From positions 1-64,000 of the forward strand of contig NZ_JAELUP010000005.1 in the NCBI RefSeq assembly GCF_016424485.1: 64,000 nt of DNA, written 5' to 3'. The notes beneath the pieces were generated by a model that was not told the DNA's origin, made no database searches, and was given only the letters and a program-made list of their open reading frames with translations. Made by a program: the position numbers and the translations under genes. The stretch's first letter is position 1. Every line of letters starts with the position of its first letter. This DNA is from Paenibacillus roseus (GTDB lineage: Bacteria; Bacillota; Bacilli; Paenibacillales; Paenibacillaceae). Shown here in pieces: positions 44,894 through 53,455 of this stretch.

Positions 44894-45892
44894 TTAGTTA
44901 CCTCTGAACTCTGTACGGATTTTTGGATCGAGCCATGCAAGCAGGATATCGGAAATCAAGGTTCCGATTACGGTCAAGAGCGCCATAAACAGCAACCAGG
45001 AACCGGCAAGATACATATCCTGTCCAAGCAACGCATTATACATAACCGGCCCTTGAATCGGCAAGTTCAACACGATAGCTGTAATTGTCGCGCCTGTAAA
45101 AATGGAAGAAAGCGACCATCCGAGCGTGCTGACAATCGGGTTGAGTGCAGCTCGTGTCGGGTATTTGAACAAAATGCTCATCTCGGACAAACCCTTCGCT
45201 CTGGCAGTGACCACGCTCGGTTTGTTCAACTCATCCAGCATTTGTCCCCGCATAATACGGACCAAGTCGGCCGTACTCGACAGTCCGATAACGATGACCG
45301 GAATGATCATATGCTTCATCAGGTCGAATACCTTTGCCATAGACCATGGAGCATTAACATATTCGCTTGAAAATAATCCTAGTAGTGGATCTCCAAACCA
45401 ATTATATGACAGATACATTAAAATAATCGCGAGCAAAAAGTTCGGTGTCGCCATTCCGATAAAACTCAGTCCGGAGAAAAAATAATCTCCTGCGGAATAT
45501 TGCTTGACAGCCGTATAGATTCCGATCGGGATTGCAACTGCATATTGGAATAGCATAGTGACAAGTGATACGACAAGCGTCAGAACTATATACTGACCGA
45601 CGACGTCAATTACCGGCTTATTGAAATTAAACGAAAAGCCAAAGTCACCATGCAAAATAATTTTCTTCATCCATACAAAATATTGTTCGTATACTGGACG
45701 ATCCAGGCCCAGATTGGCCCTCATCTCATCCATCTCTGCCTGTGTCATCACTTCGCCTGCCGCCGACATTTTGGCCGAGTAGCTGGATACATAATCGCCT
45801 GGCGGAAGCTGGATGATATAGAAGACGATAAAAGAGATCAAGATGACAACAGGGATCACTAACAGGATTCTTTTTATTATATATTGAAGCAT
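44894..45892 (-). CDS. Opp-type ABC transporter permease (OppB-like)
   Basis: 332 residues with six membrane segments; the N-terminal MLQYIIKRILLVIPVVILI is the typical OppB start and VVTARAKGLSEMSILFKY is the EAA-type loop. It is separated from the binding-protein gene by 109 bases that contain a strong hairpin, which probably lowers permease expression relative to the binding protein. Confidence 0.93.
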   Translation of the reverse strand: MLQYIIKRILLVIPVVILISFIVFYIIQLPPGDYVSSYSAKMSAAGEVMTQAEMDEMRANLGLDRPVYEQYFVWMKKIILHGDFGFSFNFNKPVIDVVGQYIVLTLVVSLVTMLFQYAVAIPIGIYTAVKQYSAGDYFFSGLSFIGMATPNFLLAIILMYLSYNWFGDPLLGLFSSEYVNAPWSMAKVFDLMKHMIIPVIVIGLSSTADLVRIMRGQMLDELNKPSVVTARAKGLSEMSILFKYPTRAALNPIVSTLGWSLSSIFTGATITAIVLNLPIQGPVMYNALLGQDMYLAGSWLLFMALLTVIGTLISDILLAWLDPKIRTEFRGN

Positions 45893-45953
45893 CTCATATC
45901 CTATCCTCTCTGGAACAAATAAAAGCGCGAACGCTCAGCGCAAAATAAGGAAA

Positions 45954-45981
45954 CAATAGGGGGATAAGGTTCCCCCTATTG
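45954..45981 (-). terminator. Intra-operon hairpin after the binding-protein gene
   Basis: CAATAGGGGGA pairs perfectly with TCCCCCTATTG across a 6-base loop, and on the minus strand it is followed by TTTCCTTATTTT. The incomplete T-tract suits partial termination between the binding protein and the permease and ATPase genes. Confidence 0.7.
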
Positions 45982-46001
45982 CCATGACTCATGTTTCAGA
46001 G

Positions 46002-47954
46002 TTACTGCTCAATAAAGTATTGTGACGGATGTCCATGACCAAGTGTGCGATATTCATCCGCCCATACCACATCGGTCGGAATGTTGCGAATCTTGTTGGA
46101 TGCCGCAATCAGCATCGGCGTCGGACCAGCGTAACCGATTACCCACTGGTTCTTCATGTGAAGCTTCATAATTTCATCACTGTATTGGTTGATTTCTTCT
46201 TTGCTTTTGCTGCCTTTGATCTTATCCCACAGCTCGAGAATCAAGGCAACGTCGCCTTCCGGCTTAACTCCCTCTTTGCCTCCGGAGGAGCTGTACAATC
46301 CATAATGTCCAAACCATGGCGTAATAACACGGAGTGGTACGAGCGCATCGGGACGGAAGGCCAGATTCGCCACCGAAATATTTTCAGTATGCATCGCAAT
46401 TTTGTTCGCATATTTCAGATCGAACTGTGTACCTTGGTCCACAACCTTGGTGTTCAATTTAATTCCCAAATCCTCGTAATATTTCTTCAACAGTTCCAAA
46501 AATGCTGCATTATCCGGGCTGCCCTCAACGATTTCCAGTGTCAAATCCGAACCGTCAGGGAACAGGCGGAAATTGTCTTTGTCACGCTTGGTCAGACCAA
46601 GCTCATCCAGAATCTGATTGGCGCGCTGAGGATCGAATTCTGCCCATTGCTTCGCCCAGCCTTCCTGATATCCGACAACTCCTTCCGGTACGGATGCCTG
46701 GATTGGTTCAGCCAGACCATTGGTTACGATCTCGGAAATTTCCACACGGTCAACCCCGATGGAAAGCGCTTCTCTGAAACGAATATCCTGGAACAGCTTG
46801 CGCAAATTCGGGTCAGGCGTCGTCTGGTTCAACTGAACTGCAGCACTGGACCAAGTTGGCTGTGTCCAAGGAATGACACGGAAGTCGCCCTTCTTCTCGT
46901 TTTCCTTCAATACGGTGAAGTCTCTGGATTCAAAGGTAACCAGATTGAAATCACCGGCCAGTGTACCAAGCAGCTTTTGGCTCGGGTCCTGAATCTTTGT
47001 CGCAACAATGCGGTCGATATAAGGAAGCTGTTTGCCATCCGCATCCGTTTTCCAGAAGTAAGGGTTGCGCTCCATTACGAACTGATCGCCGTTCGCATCG
47101 GTCTTTGGAACCCAGGCTCTGAGCGTCGGAATTTGATAATGAATCCAGTCGTAGTACCCGGTTTCAACCAGGAATACTTTAGGGTCCTCATAGCCCCATT
47201 GTTTCGTAATTTCCAGCGTTTTCGCATCTCCAACCAATTCAGGGAGAATCTCCTTGTGGAAGTGAGCCGGTGCGAAGAACCATTTGTTATCAATAGCTAC
47301 ACGCTCCAGAAACTGTACGCTTGGATATTTATGAGTCACGGTAAAGGTATAGTCATTCACCTTTTTCACTTCAGCCAGTGCCCGATCGCCTGTCGCAGGA
47401 TCGACAGAATAGTAAGCGTCGTAGATTTTCTTACCGAAGGTTTCCTTCGTCAGCATATGCTCCCAGTAGAACAATACATCGTCTGCTGTGAATGGTACGC
47501 CATCGGACCATTTCATTCCTTCACGAAGATGAATCGTGAATACGGTGGAGTCTTCATTGACTTCATAGCCTTTGGCTACGTTAGGCTCAACCTTGTCTCC
47601 TTCTTTGGTGAAACGGAAAAGCGCTTCCTCAGTTGCCATTCCGATGCCCCATTTGTCGCCGGGACCCGTCCATGGCATTTTCCAGTCGCCGCCGTACGTC
47701 CCAATCTCATCGGTCACTTGTTCAATCATGATGTCTGCTTGTACCGGCAGACGCTGCTCCAGCGCCGGCAATGTGCCAGCCTTAACCAACGCTTCAAGCA
47801 TTGGCGCCTCTTTGGCATCAGACTTTGGCGTCTCTACCTTTTTGTCCTCATCTTTAGGTTTTTCAACTTCTTTTGGCGCAGCGTTGTTGCTGCACCCTGC
47901 AATAATCAAGGCCATCACGACGAAAAGCAGGATAAATTTTTTATTTCTCTTCAA
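46002..47954 (-). CDS. Family 5 substrate-binding lipoprotein, oligosaccharide-type
   Basis: 650 residues from TTG 47954, five bases after GGAGGGG. The signal peptide ends in LIIAGC (Cys21), followed by a Lys/Glu/Pro-rich linker. The segment LVKAGTLPALEQRLP followed by EIGTYGGDW is typical of large family 5 proteins that bind plant oligosaccharides rather than peptides; YEVNEDSTVFTIHLREGMKWSDG is the family 5 signature. At 650 residues it is larger than peptide-binding OppA (about 545). Given the carbohydrate genes around it, an oligosaccharide ligand is more likely than a peptide, but this is inference. Confidence 0.9.
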   Translation of the reverse strand: MKRNKKFILLFVVMALIIAGCSNNAAPKEVEKPKDEDKKVETPKSDAKEAPMLEALVKAGTLPALEQRLPVQADIMIEQVTDEIGTYGGDWKMPWTGPGDKWGIGMATEEALFRFTKEGDKVEPNVAKGYEVNEDSTVFTIHLREGMKWSDGVPFTADDVLFYWEHMLTKETFGKKIYDAYYSVDPATGDRALAEVKKVNDYTFTVTHKYPSVQFLERVAIDNKWFFAPAHFHKEILPELVGDAKTLEITKQWGYEDPKVFLVETGYYDWIHYQIPTLRAWVPKTDANGDQFVMERNPYFWKTDADGKQLPYIDRIVATKIQDPSQKLLGTLAGDFNLVTFESRDFTVLKENEKKGDFRVIPWTQPTWSSAAVQLNQTTPDPNLRKLFQDIRFREALSIGVDRVEISEIVTNGLAEPIQASVPEGVVGYQEGWAKQWAEFDPQRANQILDELGLTKRDKDNFRLFPDGSDLTLEIVEGSPDNAAFLELLKKYYEDLGIKLNTKVVDQGTQFDLKYANKIAMHTENISVANLAFRPDALVPLRVITPWFGHYGLYSSSGGKEGVKPEGDVALILELWDKIKGSKSKEEINQYSDEIMKLHMKNQWVIGYAGPTPMLIAASNKIRNIPTDVVWADEYRTLGHGHPSQYFIEQ

Positions 47955-48072
47955 GCGAACCCCTCCACAATTGAATTTCCATAAGAGATTTCTCTATTGA
48001 CTTGCCTGGCCTCACCCCCTCAAATCATTCCATCTAAAACAATGATTCGGTTGCTTTCAGCCTATACTTGTT

Positions 48073-49563
48073 CTAATCCAGCACAACATCATCGCGCAGA
48101 GCGCTTTTTTCTTGCGGCCCGACAGGTCCGTCAGCTAGCAAAGGCTGTCCAAAATAACTGCCTTGGCCCGGATTTCCGAAACGGTAGATAGCGCCGCCAT
48201 TTTCCCAAGGCCAGTAGTTTCTCTCGAGCCATGCCGGGAATGAATTGCCTAGTCCAATGCCTTTCGCCTGATTCGGATAATATTCGAACGCCTGAATGTT
48301 GTTCCATGTATCCCAGGCAGTTCCTTGATTCGCCACGTCAGTCAGTTGCACAACTACCAGATTCATGTAAACATGGTTTCCCTGGTCCTTCCACATGCCA
48401 TGCGAGCCGAAGGCGGAGTAAGCTACAGGATGCGTGCCATTGATCTTATTGACCTCGCTCCAGTTGTATACCGTGCTGAATGAATGAGCGCCGTACAAGA
48501 CTTGAACCGGCTTCATATATCGGGTGTTATTGTCTTCAAATTTTGCCATCCGGACCGTGATCCGCTCCCAGTCGCCCACATGACTGCCGACCTCTGTGCC
48601 AAGAACCGTCTTGCCCAAATCGTAAGGACTGAACTGGTAGTAGACCAGATCCACGTTATCGTATTCCTTCTCTACCCAGAATGCATAGATTGGCGCGTTC
48701 GCCAAATCGCCTGTGAAATAAGGCAGCTTCAGATTGTATGGATTAAGCGCAGTCTTGGTCTTCAACTCATATGCGCCAGAACTCGGATTCACATAACGGT
48801 CCATATAAGGGAAGGTGTATTCGACAGATGAAGGGAAGTACACTTCGCCTTGCGCAAACCAGATCCGTGGAGCAAATGTTTGCAAGATTTGGCGTTTGGC
48901 TGTGTTGCTGTATGTATTGCCCGGGACCGCAACACTTGTTGAATCTATTGGCGAAACAGTCTCCACTTTCAAACTGGAAACAACATCATTAAAATCGTCA
49001 AGATACATCTTGTCCGCCGTTAGTACCCTTGATGCCCCTTGAAAGTTCTGATCCTTATACAGGGTCACCTTGTAGCCAGGCCGAATCCGGATCGCGGACA
49101 TCTTGTCGTTGCCTACGCCTGCATTAAGGGCATTCGTGTTGTATTGCCCTACATCAAACTGCTGTTCTGCACCGCCATACGGCGAGTCTGCATAAGCAAT
49201 GACAGGACCGCCGATCCGTTCAACCTTAAGGCTGGAGGTCTCATCGTTAAAATATCCTAAATTTGATATGTCTGACCTGAGCACATAACTTTCTCCAGAA
49301 TAATCTGCATTCTTGTATAGCGTTACCCGATACCCCAGAGCTACCCGGACGGAGGTGATATCATCATTTCCCACACCCGAACTCAGCACATCCACATTAT
49401 AAGAACCTACGTCAAAACTTTGCGAAGTTCCCGTAAAATCCGCATCCTTGTAAACGGTTACTGGTAAAGGATTAGCTTGAACCGCCTTAGGCCCTGCCAA
49501 GGCAAATGAAGTCGACAGCATTGCAAAGAGAGCGACGAGTACCCATAACTTAGTTTTTCTCAT
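48073..49563 (-). CDS. Secreted protein with two beta-gamma-crystallin domains and a Vps62-like domain
   Basis: 496 residues from ATG 49563, seven bases after AAGGAG. A signal peptide (about 1-30, cleaved near VQA) is followed by two beta-gamma-crystallin domains (about 34-117 and 119-203) with four calcium motifs: NDDITS (66-71), NDETSS (106-111), NDKMSA (152-157, last residue altered) and NDVVSS (192-197). Residues about 220-490 form a Vps62-type domain (RIWFAQGEVYFPSSVEY, GDWERITVR, YSAFGSHGMW). Vps62-like domains occur in fungi, plants and some bacteria; their role in secreted bacterial proteins is not established. It is monocistronic, with a perfect cre upstream. Confidence 0.88.
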   Translation of the reverse strand: MRKTKLWVLVALFAMLSTSFALAGPKAVQANPLPVTVYKDADFTGTSQSFDVGSYNVDVLSSGVGNDDITSVRVALGYRVTLYKNADYSGESYVLRSDISNLGYFNDETSSLKVERIGGPVIAYADSPYGGAEQQFDVGQYNTNALNAGVGNDKMSAIRIRPGYKVTLYKDQNFQGASRVLTADKMYLDDFNDVVSSLKVETVSPIDSTSVAVPGNTYSNTAKRQILQTFAPRIWFAQGEVYFPSSVEYTFPYMDRYVNPSSGAYELKTKTALNPYNLKLPYFTGDLANAPIYAFWVEKEYDNVDLVYYQFSPYDLGKTVLGTEVGSHVGDWERITVRMAKFEDNNTRYMKPVQVLYGAHSFSTVYNWSEVNKINGTHPVAYSAFGSHGMWKDQGNHVYMNLVVVQLTDVANQGTAWDTWNNIQAFEYYPNQAKGIGLGNSFPAWLERNYWPWENGGAIYRFGNPGQGSYFGQPLLADGPVGPQEKSALRDDVVLD

Positions 49564-49647
49564 ACTCAGACTCCTTATTTTCAATTTGGGTTGCGCCTTG
49601 CAGAGACAAATTTTTAATAATACGGATTTACGAAACCCCCTTAATTT

Positions 49648-49661
49648 TGATAACGCTTTCA
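49648..49661 (-). promoter_or_regulatory. Perfect cre site upstream of the crystallin/Vps62 gene
   Basis: Read on the minus strand, TGAAAGCGTTATCA matches the cre consensus at all 14 positions. It lies 85 bases upstream of the start codon. I could not identify a convincing -35/-10 pair around it. Confidence 0.65.
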
Positions 49662-49718
49662 AATATGGTCCGCCACTCGTTTCCAAACCATGCCAGAACC
49701 ATATATTAAAGAATAATG

Positions 49719-49733
49719 TATGTCATTGACATA
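49719..49733. promoter_or_regulatory. 15-bp palindrome between regulator and crystallin/Vps62 gene
   Basis: TATGTCA-T-TGACATA is a perfect palindrome, 156 bases upstream of the Vps62-type gene. A related half site, TATGTCACTG, occurs at 51055-51064 in the leader of the GntR-LacI regulator gene. This suggests an operator of that regulator, with autoregulation. Confidence 0.4.
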
Positions 49734-49797
49734 TACAACAGCAAAAGCAATTAAATTTTTATTTTGTTCGATATCAGAGAAGAGAATCTATAGGAAC

Positions 49798-51012
49798 TTA
49801 TGATTGGTGAAGCTGCCCCGACCGGAAATCAGATACCAGTTGACTATCAAGATTTCTGCTGATCGTATGTACCGAACTTCGTTCTATAATGGACGTATTT
49901 ACCTTGATCGTAATGGCGCCCTCCCTCGAATTCTCCATTCGTTTGCATACCAGATTGACAGCTGCCTGTCCAAGTTGTTCGGTAATTTGTCTGGCCGTAG
50001 TGAGAGGAATGGGCAACAGGCTAGAGAGCTGGATATCAGAAAATCCGATGATGGACAAATCCTCGGGCACGGATTTTTTCATATGCAGGGCTGTATAAAG
50101 GCACGAGGTCGCCAAATAGTCATCCATGCATACAACCGCTGTAAGCAAAGGATTGTTGCCAAGAAAGGTTTCCAGCTGAGGGTTGGGCGCATTCAAATTG
50201 CTCATAAAGTCTTCCGTGCAATGCAGAAAAATATTGTTGCTGTTCACGGACAGGTTGTGGTCCAGCATTGCTTGCATATATCCTTTGTATCGATCCTCCC
50301 TGCTGGTCACGCCATCAAAGGATATCGAAACATAACCGATTTCAAAATGTCCTCTACCAATCAAGTATTTCGTTAGATTGTAGGCTCCCTGATAGTGATC
50401 ATGATAGACGCAATCAATACGCAGCTCACGGAAAATACGGTCAATGATGACGAGCGGGTAGTTCATCAGGTTCAACTCCAGCACCTTCTCACTGCACTTC
50501 ATTCTCCCGCGCGGATACAAAATAATACCATCCACATGATCATTGTACAACTCCTGAAGACATTCCGTTTCGTCTTCTGTGCCCGTGGAAATGCGAACGA
50601 GCAGATGGCAATTGGCCTTTCGCGCTTCCTGCTCCGCGGCTGCGATTATTCTCGCTGTGTAATCATCCAAATTCGGAAATATCATGGCAATTCTTCGCTT
50701 CGCCTGTTTCTGGGGAGCAACTGCAGGCTGTACTACCGACTTATTGACCTCCTCTTGCACAAAGTCCGCTGACATAAACGTTCCTCTGCGCTCCAGCCGG
50801 TACACGATTCCTTCCTTCTCCAGAATCTGCAAAGCGAGTTTAGCCGTCATACGGCTGACTGAATAAATCTTGGCAAGTTCAGCTTCAGAAGGGACCGGAT
50901 CATGCGGTTGCAAATTCCGCTTCTTGATCTCTTCCAACACTTTTTCTGCCATCTGTACATAGAGCAGCGGCTTACGCCCTGTCTTGCTGTGCCCGGACTT
51001 CATTGCAAGCAT
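49798..51012 (-). CDS. GntR-LacI fusion transcriptional regulator (AraR-like)
   Basis: 404 residues. Residues about 18-85 form a GntR-type winged helix (PSEAELAKIYSVSRMTAKLAL, then RLERRGTFM); residues about 105-390 form a LacI-type periplasmic-binding-like sugar domain (AMIFPNLDDYTARII, ESPMMD-type region IIGFSDIQLSSLLPIPLTT). This AraR-like design binds DNA and releases it when a sugar binds. Two starts are possible: ATG 51012 and ATG 51003. Adjacent targets could be the Vps62-type gene or the Opp operon. A promoter is seen at 51102-51130. Confidence 0.9.
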   Translation of the reverse strand: MLAMKSGHSKTGRKPLLYVQMAEKVLEEIKKRNLQPHDPVPSEAELAKIYSVSRMTAKLALQILEKEGIVYRLERRGTFMSADFVQEEVNKSVVQPAVAPQKQAKRRIAMIFPNLDDYTARIIAAAEQEARKANCHLLVRISTGTEDETECLQELYNDHVDGIILYPRGRMKCSEKVLELNLMNYPLVIIDRIFRELRIDCVYHDHYQGAYNLTKYLIGRGHFEIGYVSISFDGVTSREDRYKGYMQAMLDHNLSVNSNNIFLHCTEDFMSNLNAPNPQLETFLGNNPLLTAVVCMDDYLATSCLYTALHMKKSVPEDLSIIGFSDIQLSSLLPIPLTTARQITEQLGQAAVNLVCKRMENSREGAITIKVNTSIIERSSVHTISRNLDSQLVSDFRSGQLHQS

Positions 51013-51101
51013 TCACTCCTGTCTGAATCTAGTGTCCATATAAAACTCAATATCTATGTCACTGGTTGTTGTTTTACCTGGCACTCTGGTTTTCAGTCAT
51101 A

Positions 51102-51130
51102 ATTTTACTTGGCTAAAATTGGTTTTACAA
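51102..51130 (-). promoter_or_regulatory. Promoter of the GntR-LacI regulator
   Basis: On the minus strand TTGTAA, 17 bases, then TAAAAT; about 90 bases before the start codon. The rest of the gap (51131-51241) shows nothing assignable. Confidence 0.5.
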
Positions 51131-51241
51131 GCCCCATCTTTTTTTTACCTGAAATAATTCACAAAGACGATTGATTTATGGCACTAACATAACTTACAGA
51201 TACCGTGTTATTCCTCGTTTCATCAGACTTGTGAGTATCAC

Positions 51242-51272
51242 AAAAAGCAGTCCTCTTGGAGAGAAGACCGCT
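51242..51272 (-). terminator. Terminator of the KinB-like kinase gene
   Basis: AGCAGTCCTCT pairs, with two mismatches, with AGAAGACCGCT, and on the minus strand the stem is followed by five T residues. It lies 57 bases after the kinase stop. Confidence 0.65.
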
Positions 51273-51328
51273 CTATTAGAAAGCTTCCTGGCATGAAGGA
51301 CATGGGCCGGGCAACATCTGCTCTTGTG

Positions 51329-52600
51329 CTACAATATTGAGCTTTCCGCGCAGGGCGCTTCCGCTGCGGGCCGTGGCGGAAGCCTGACGATAGTCTTCGT
51401 CCCCTTGCCCTTCTTGCTCATATAGCTCCAATGTCCAAAGATTGCTTGTATAATCCGGAAGGATACGGTGAGCCCAAGGCCTGTACCTTTCCACTTTGTC
51501 GAGTAAAATGGCGTGCCCAGCTTCTCAAGCTCCTTCTTGGACATTCCTTTCCCGTTGTCGCATATGGACAAGCAGATATATTCCGATTCGCGGTAGCCCT
51601 TAATTCGCACCTGCCCCCCTCCGGCAGCTTCAATGGCGTTCTCAATGATACGCGACAACGCCTGCCTGACTTTCAGTTGATCTGCCCGAATCCACAAATT
51701 CTCTTCACATTCCATATTCAAGTCCACCTCATGCAACACAACCAGCGGAGACATGGACTCCTGAATTTGAGCGAGTACATCGCATATGAGAACATCCTCG
51801 ACTTTCTCTACTTGCGGCCGCGCGAAATTGAGAAAATCATGAATGACGTATTCAGCATGGTTCAGTTCGGACATTGAAAGATGAATAAATCGCTTGTCTT
51901 CCCCTTCCAGGCCGCGCAGCGCCAGTTGGAGATAGCCCCTCACCACCGTTAAAGGAGATCGAAGCTCATGTGCAAAGGCCGATGCAAGCTGTCCTGCCGC
52001 GCTCATTTTTTCGCTGGCCAGCATTTGCTCCTGTGACTGCTTGGACTTGATGACCATTTCCATAAAAAGCACGATGAGCGTCATTGCGACAAGGTAGAGC
52101 GCCAGGTTGGGCGAGAAAGTGAACGCTCCTAACAATCCCTCCCGACTTTGGAGGGCCGCCTGGTACATGCGGGAAATGTACTCGGCCATCACGACCAGTC
52201 CCAGTGCAATGAGCAAGCGCTGATACGGCTGCCATCTCATGAACCCCGAACGAGCTAGCGAAACGACGCATACGACGATAAAAATCACAATCAGCGCCGC
52301 ATCCGGGCTGCTGCCTCCAATAATATAACGTCCGGTGTAAAAGAAAAGCAGGGCTATCCCGAGAGATACAATGCCACCGTACAACAAGGAGATGATAACC
52401 GGGATCAGAATAGGTTCGCTGCTGAAGTCAGCGAAAACCTCAGCCCGAAACAGCATAGAGGAATTCATCGCCAGCCCGCAAAACAAACCAAGCTTAATCT
52501 GACATTTCCAGTTGCTCGAGACATGGATTAAAATCAAAAATTGATAAAATATAATCAAAAAAATAATAATAAATAATTCTAAAAGCAACTCTTTTATCAT
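51329..52600 (-). CDS. KinB-like membrane sensor histidine kinase
   Basis: 423 residues from ATG 52600, with AGGGGG six bases upstream. Six or so hydrophobic segments occupy residues about 1-185, in the layout of a 5TM-5TMR_LYT receptor with almost no extracellular loops. HisKA follows with FAHELRSPLTVVRGYL (His211), then HATPase_c with RIIENAIEAAGGG, DNGKGM and GTGLGLTVS. This matches KinB-type kinases that feed the sporulation phosphorelay through Spo0F. No response regulator is adjacent, as expected for an orphan phosphorelay kinase. A short leader ORF ends 30 bases upstream. Confidence 0.88.
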   Translation of the reverse strand: MIKELLLELFIIIFLIIFYQFLILIHVSSNWKCQIKLGLFCGLAMNSSMLFRAEVFADFSSEPILIPVIISLLYGGIVSLGIALLFFYTGRYIIGGSSPDAALIVIFIVVCVVSLARSGFMRWQPYQRLLIALGLVVMAEYISRMYQAALQSREGLLGAFTFSPNLALYLVAMTLIVLFMEMVIKSKQSQEQMLASEKMSAAGQLASAFAHELRSPLTVVRGYLQLALRGLEGEDKRFIHLSMSELNHAEYVIHDFLNFARPQVEKVEDVLICDVLAQIQESMSPLVVLHEVDLNMECEENLWIRADQLKVRQALSRIIENAIEAAGGGQVRIKGYRESEYICLSICDNGKGMSKKELEKLGTPFYSTKWKGTGLGLTVSFRIIQAIFGHWSYMSKKGKGTKTIVRLPPRPAAEAPCAESSIL

Positions 52601-52630
52601 GTACGACCCCCTGTTCATTTTTGGATGCAA

Positions 52631-52708
52631 TCAGCCATTCATGCTGTCTAATATGGGACTTCCTATCACCTCCTCAACAATCATACCTGTTATTTCGACA
52701 GGTTCCAT
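52631..52708 (-). CDS. Possible 25-residue leader peptide upstream of the KinB-like kinase
   Basis: ATG 52708 follows TGGAGG by 6 bases and encodes 25 residues (MEPVEITGMIVEEVIGSP, then ILDSMNG) ending 30 bases before the kinase start. Its good ribosome site, better than many annotated genes here, is the main evidence. A perfect Spo0A-box heptamer TGTCGAA lies within it (52694-52700). It is unlike any peptide I recognise. It may be a translated leader or a small co-expressed protein. The rest of the 52601-52980 gap holds only the terminator at 52902-52946. Confidence 0.4.
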   Translation of the reverse strand: MEPVEITGMIVEEVIGSPILDSMNG

Positions 52709-52901
52709 GTGTTTCCTCCAGGTACTTTGTACCCATATCTGCTTCCGATTCTTTGATTCGATATCCTGAATCCAGCTTGAAGCTATTATTGTCCGAAACT
52801 TTTACCATAAAAATTATGTAAATATTGGATTTAATTCTTTCTCTTTATAGTCGCTGCAACTTGCTGGGAGATCAAGCTTTAAAGGGGAGCCTTGCTTATA
52901 T

Positions 52902-52946
52902 AAAAAAAGACCAATCCCCCTTTGCTCCCAATAGCAAAAGGGTCTT
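52902..52946 (-). terminator. Terminator of the GIY-YIG gene
   Basis: AAGACC (52907-52912) pairs with GGTCTT (52941-52946), with an inner CCCTTTGCT/AGCAAAAGGG stem. The minus strand continues into seven T residues. Confidence 0.8.
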
Positions 52947-52980
52947 GGCCTGTAAACTGCTATAAACTTCGTGATGCATC

Positions 52981-53340
52981 CTATCTCGTTAACGGCCGGT
53001 TGTAGCCTTTGTCCCCGAATGGCTGCAATTTTTCAAACCACCGCTTCTTCAATTGCTTCAGCTCCCAGCGCATATCGGATATGTCATCGGCTTCCTTCTG
53101 CTCCAGCACCTCATAGCTGAAACTTTCGGCTCCAAGCTCCTTCCATTCCTTTTGCAACTCCAGGTTTGGGAACTGTCCCATATCCAATGACGCCTGGATC
53201 GTCGACCATTTGTTTTTCAAGTTCGGATAAGTGTCCACAAAAATTTTGCCGCTCACCTTATTCGTCACTTGAATCACGCCCATATAGGTTTTAAGCTGCT
53301 TGTATGCTTCCTGCAATTCTTTGCGCCTGTTTTTATCCAT
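52981..53340 (-). CDS. GIY-YIG nuclease-superfamily protein
   Basis: 119 residues. It resembles the short GIY-YIG family proteins of Bacillus and relatives: YMGVIQVTNKVSGKIFVDTYPNLKNKW corresponds to the N-terminal strand region, with MGVIQV in place of the classical GIY and VDTYPNL in place of YIG-containing segment. Catalytic Arg and Glu are not obvious, so nuclease activity is uncertain. AAGGAG lies 8 bases before ATG 53340. It lies downstream of the DUF6530 gene on the same strand and has its own terminator. Confidence 0.75.
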   Translation of the reverse strand: MDKNRRKELQEAYKQLKTYMGVIQVTNKVSGKIFVDTYPNLKNKWSTIQASLDMGQFPNLELQKEWKELGAESFSYEVLEQKEADDISDMRWELKQLKKRWFEKLQPFGDKGYNRPLTR

Positions 53341-53455
53341 GTCTGATTCTCCTTCCCACTAACTTGTGGAAGCCACTATCACAGATATCGTTGAACCCAT
53401 TGTATAGCCTTGAACCGCCGCGGCCGATGTCTCCTCCAATTTGCCTCTTCGGCCT

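Noticed and set aside
46029..47984. 651-codon open frame on the plus strand
   Set aside because: Antisense shadow of the family 5 binding-protein gene; same reasons.
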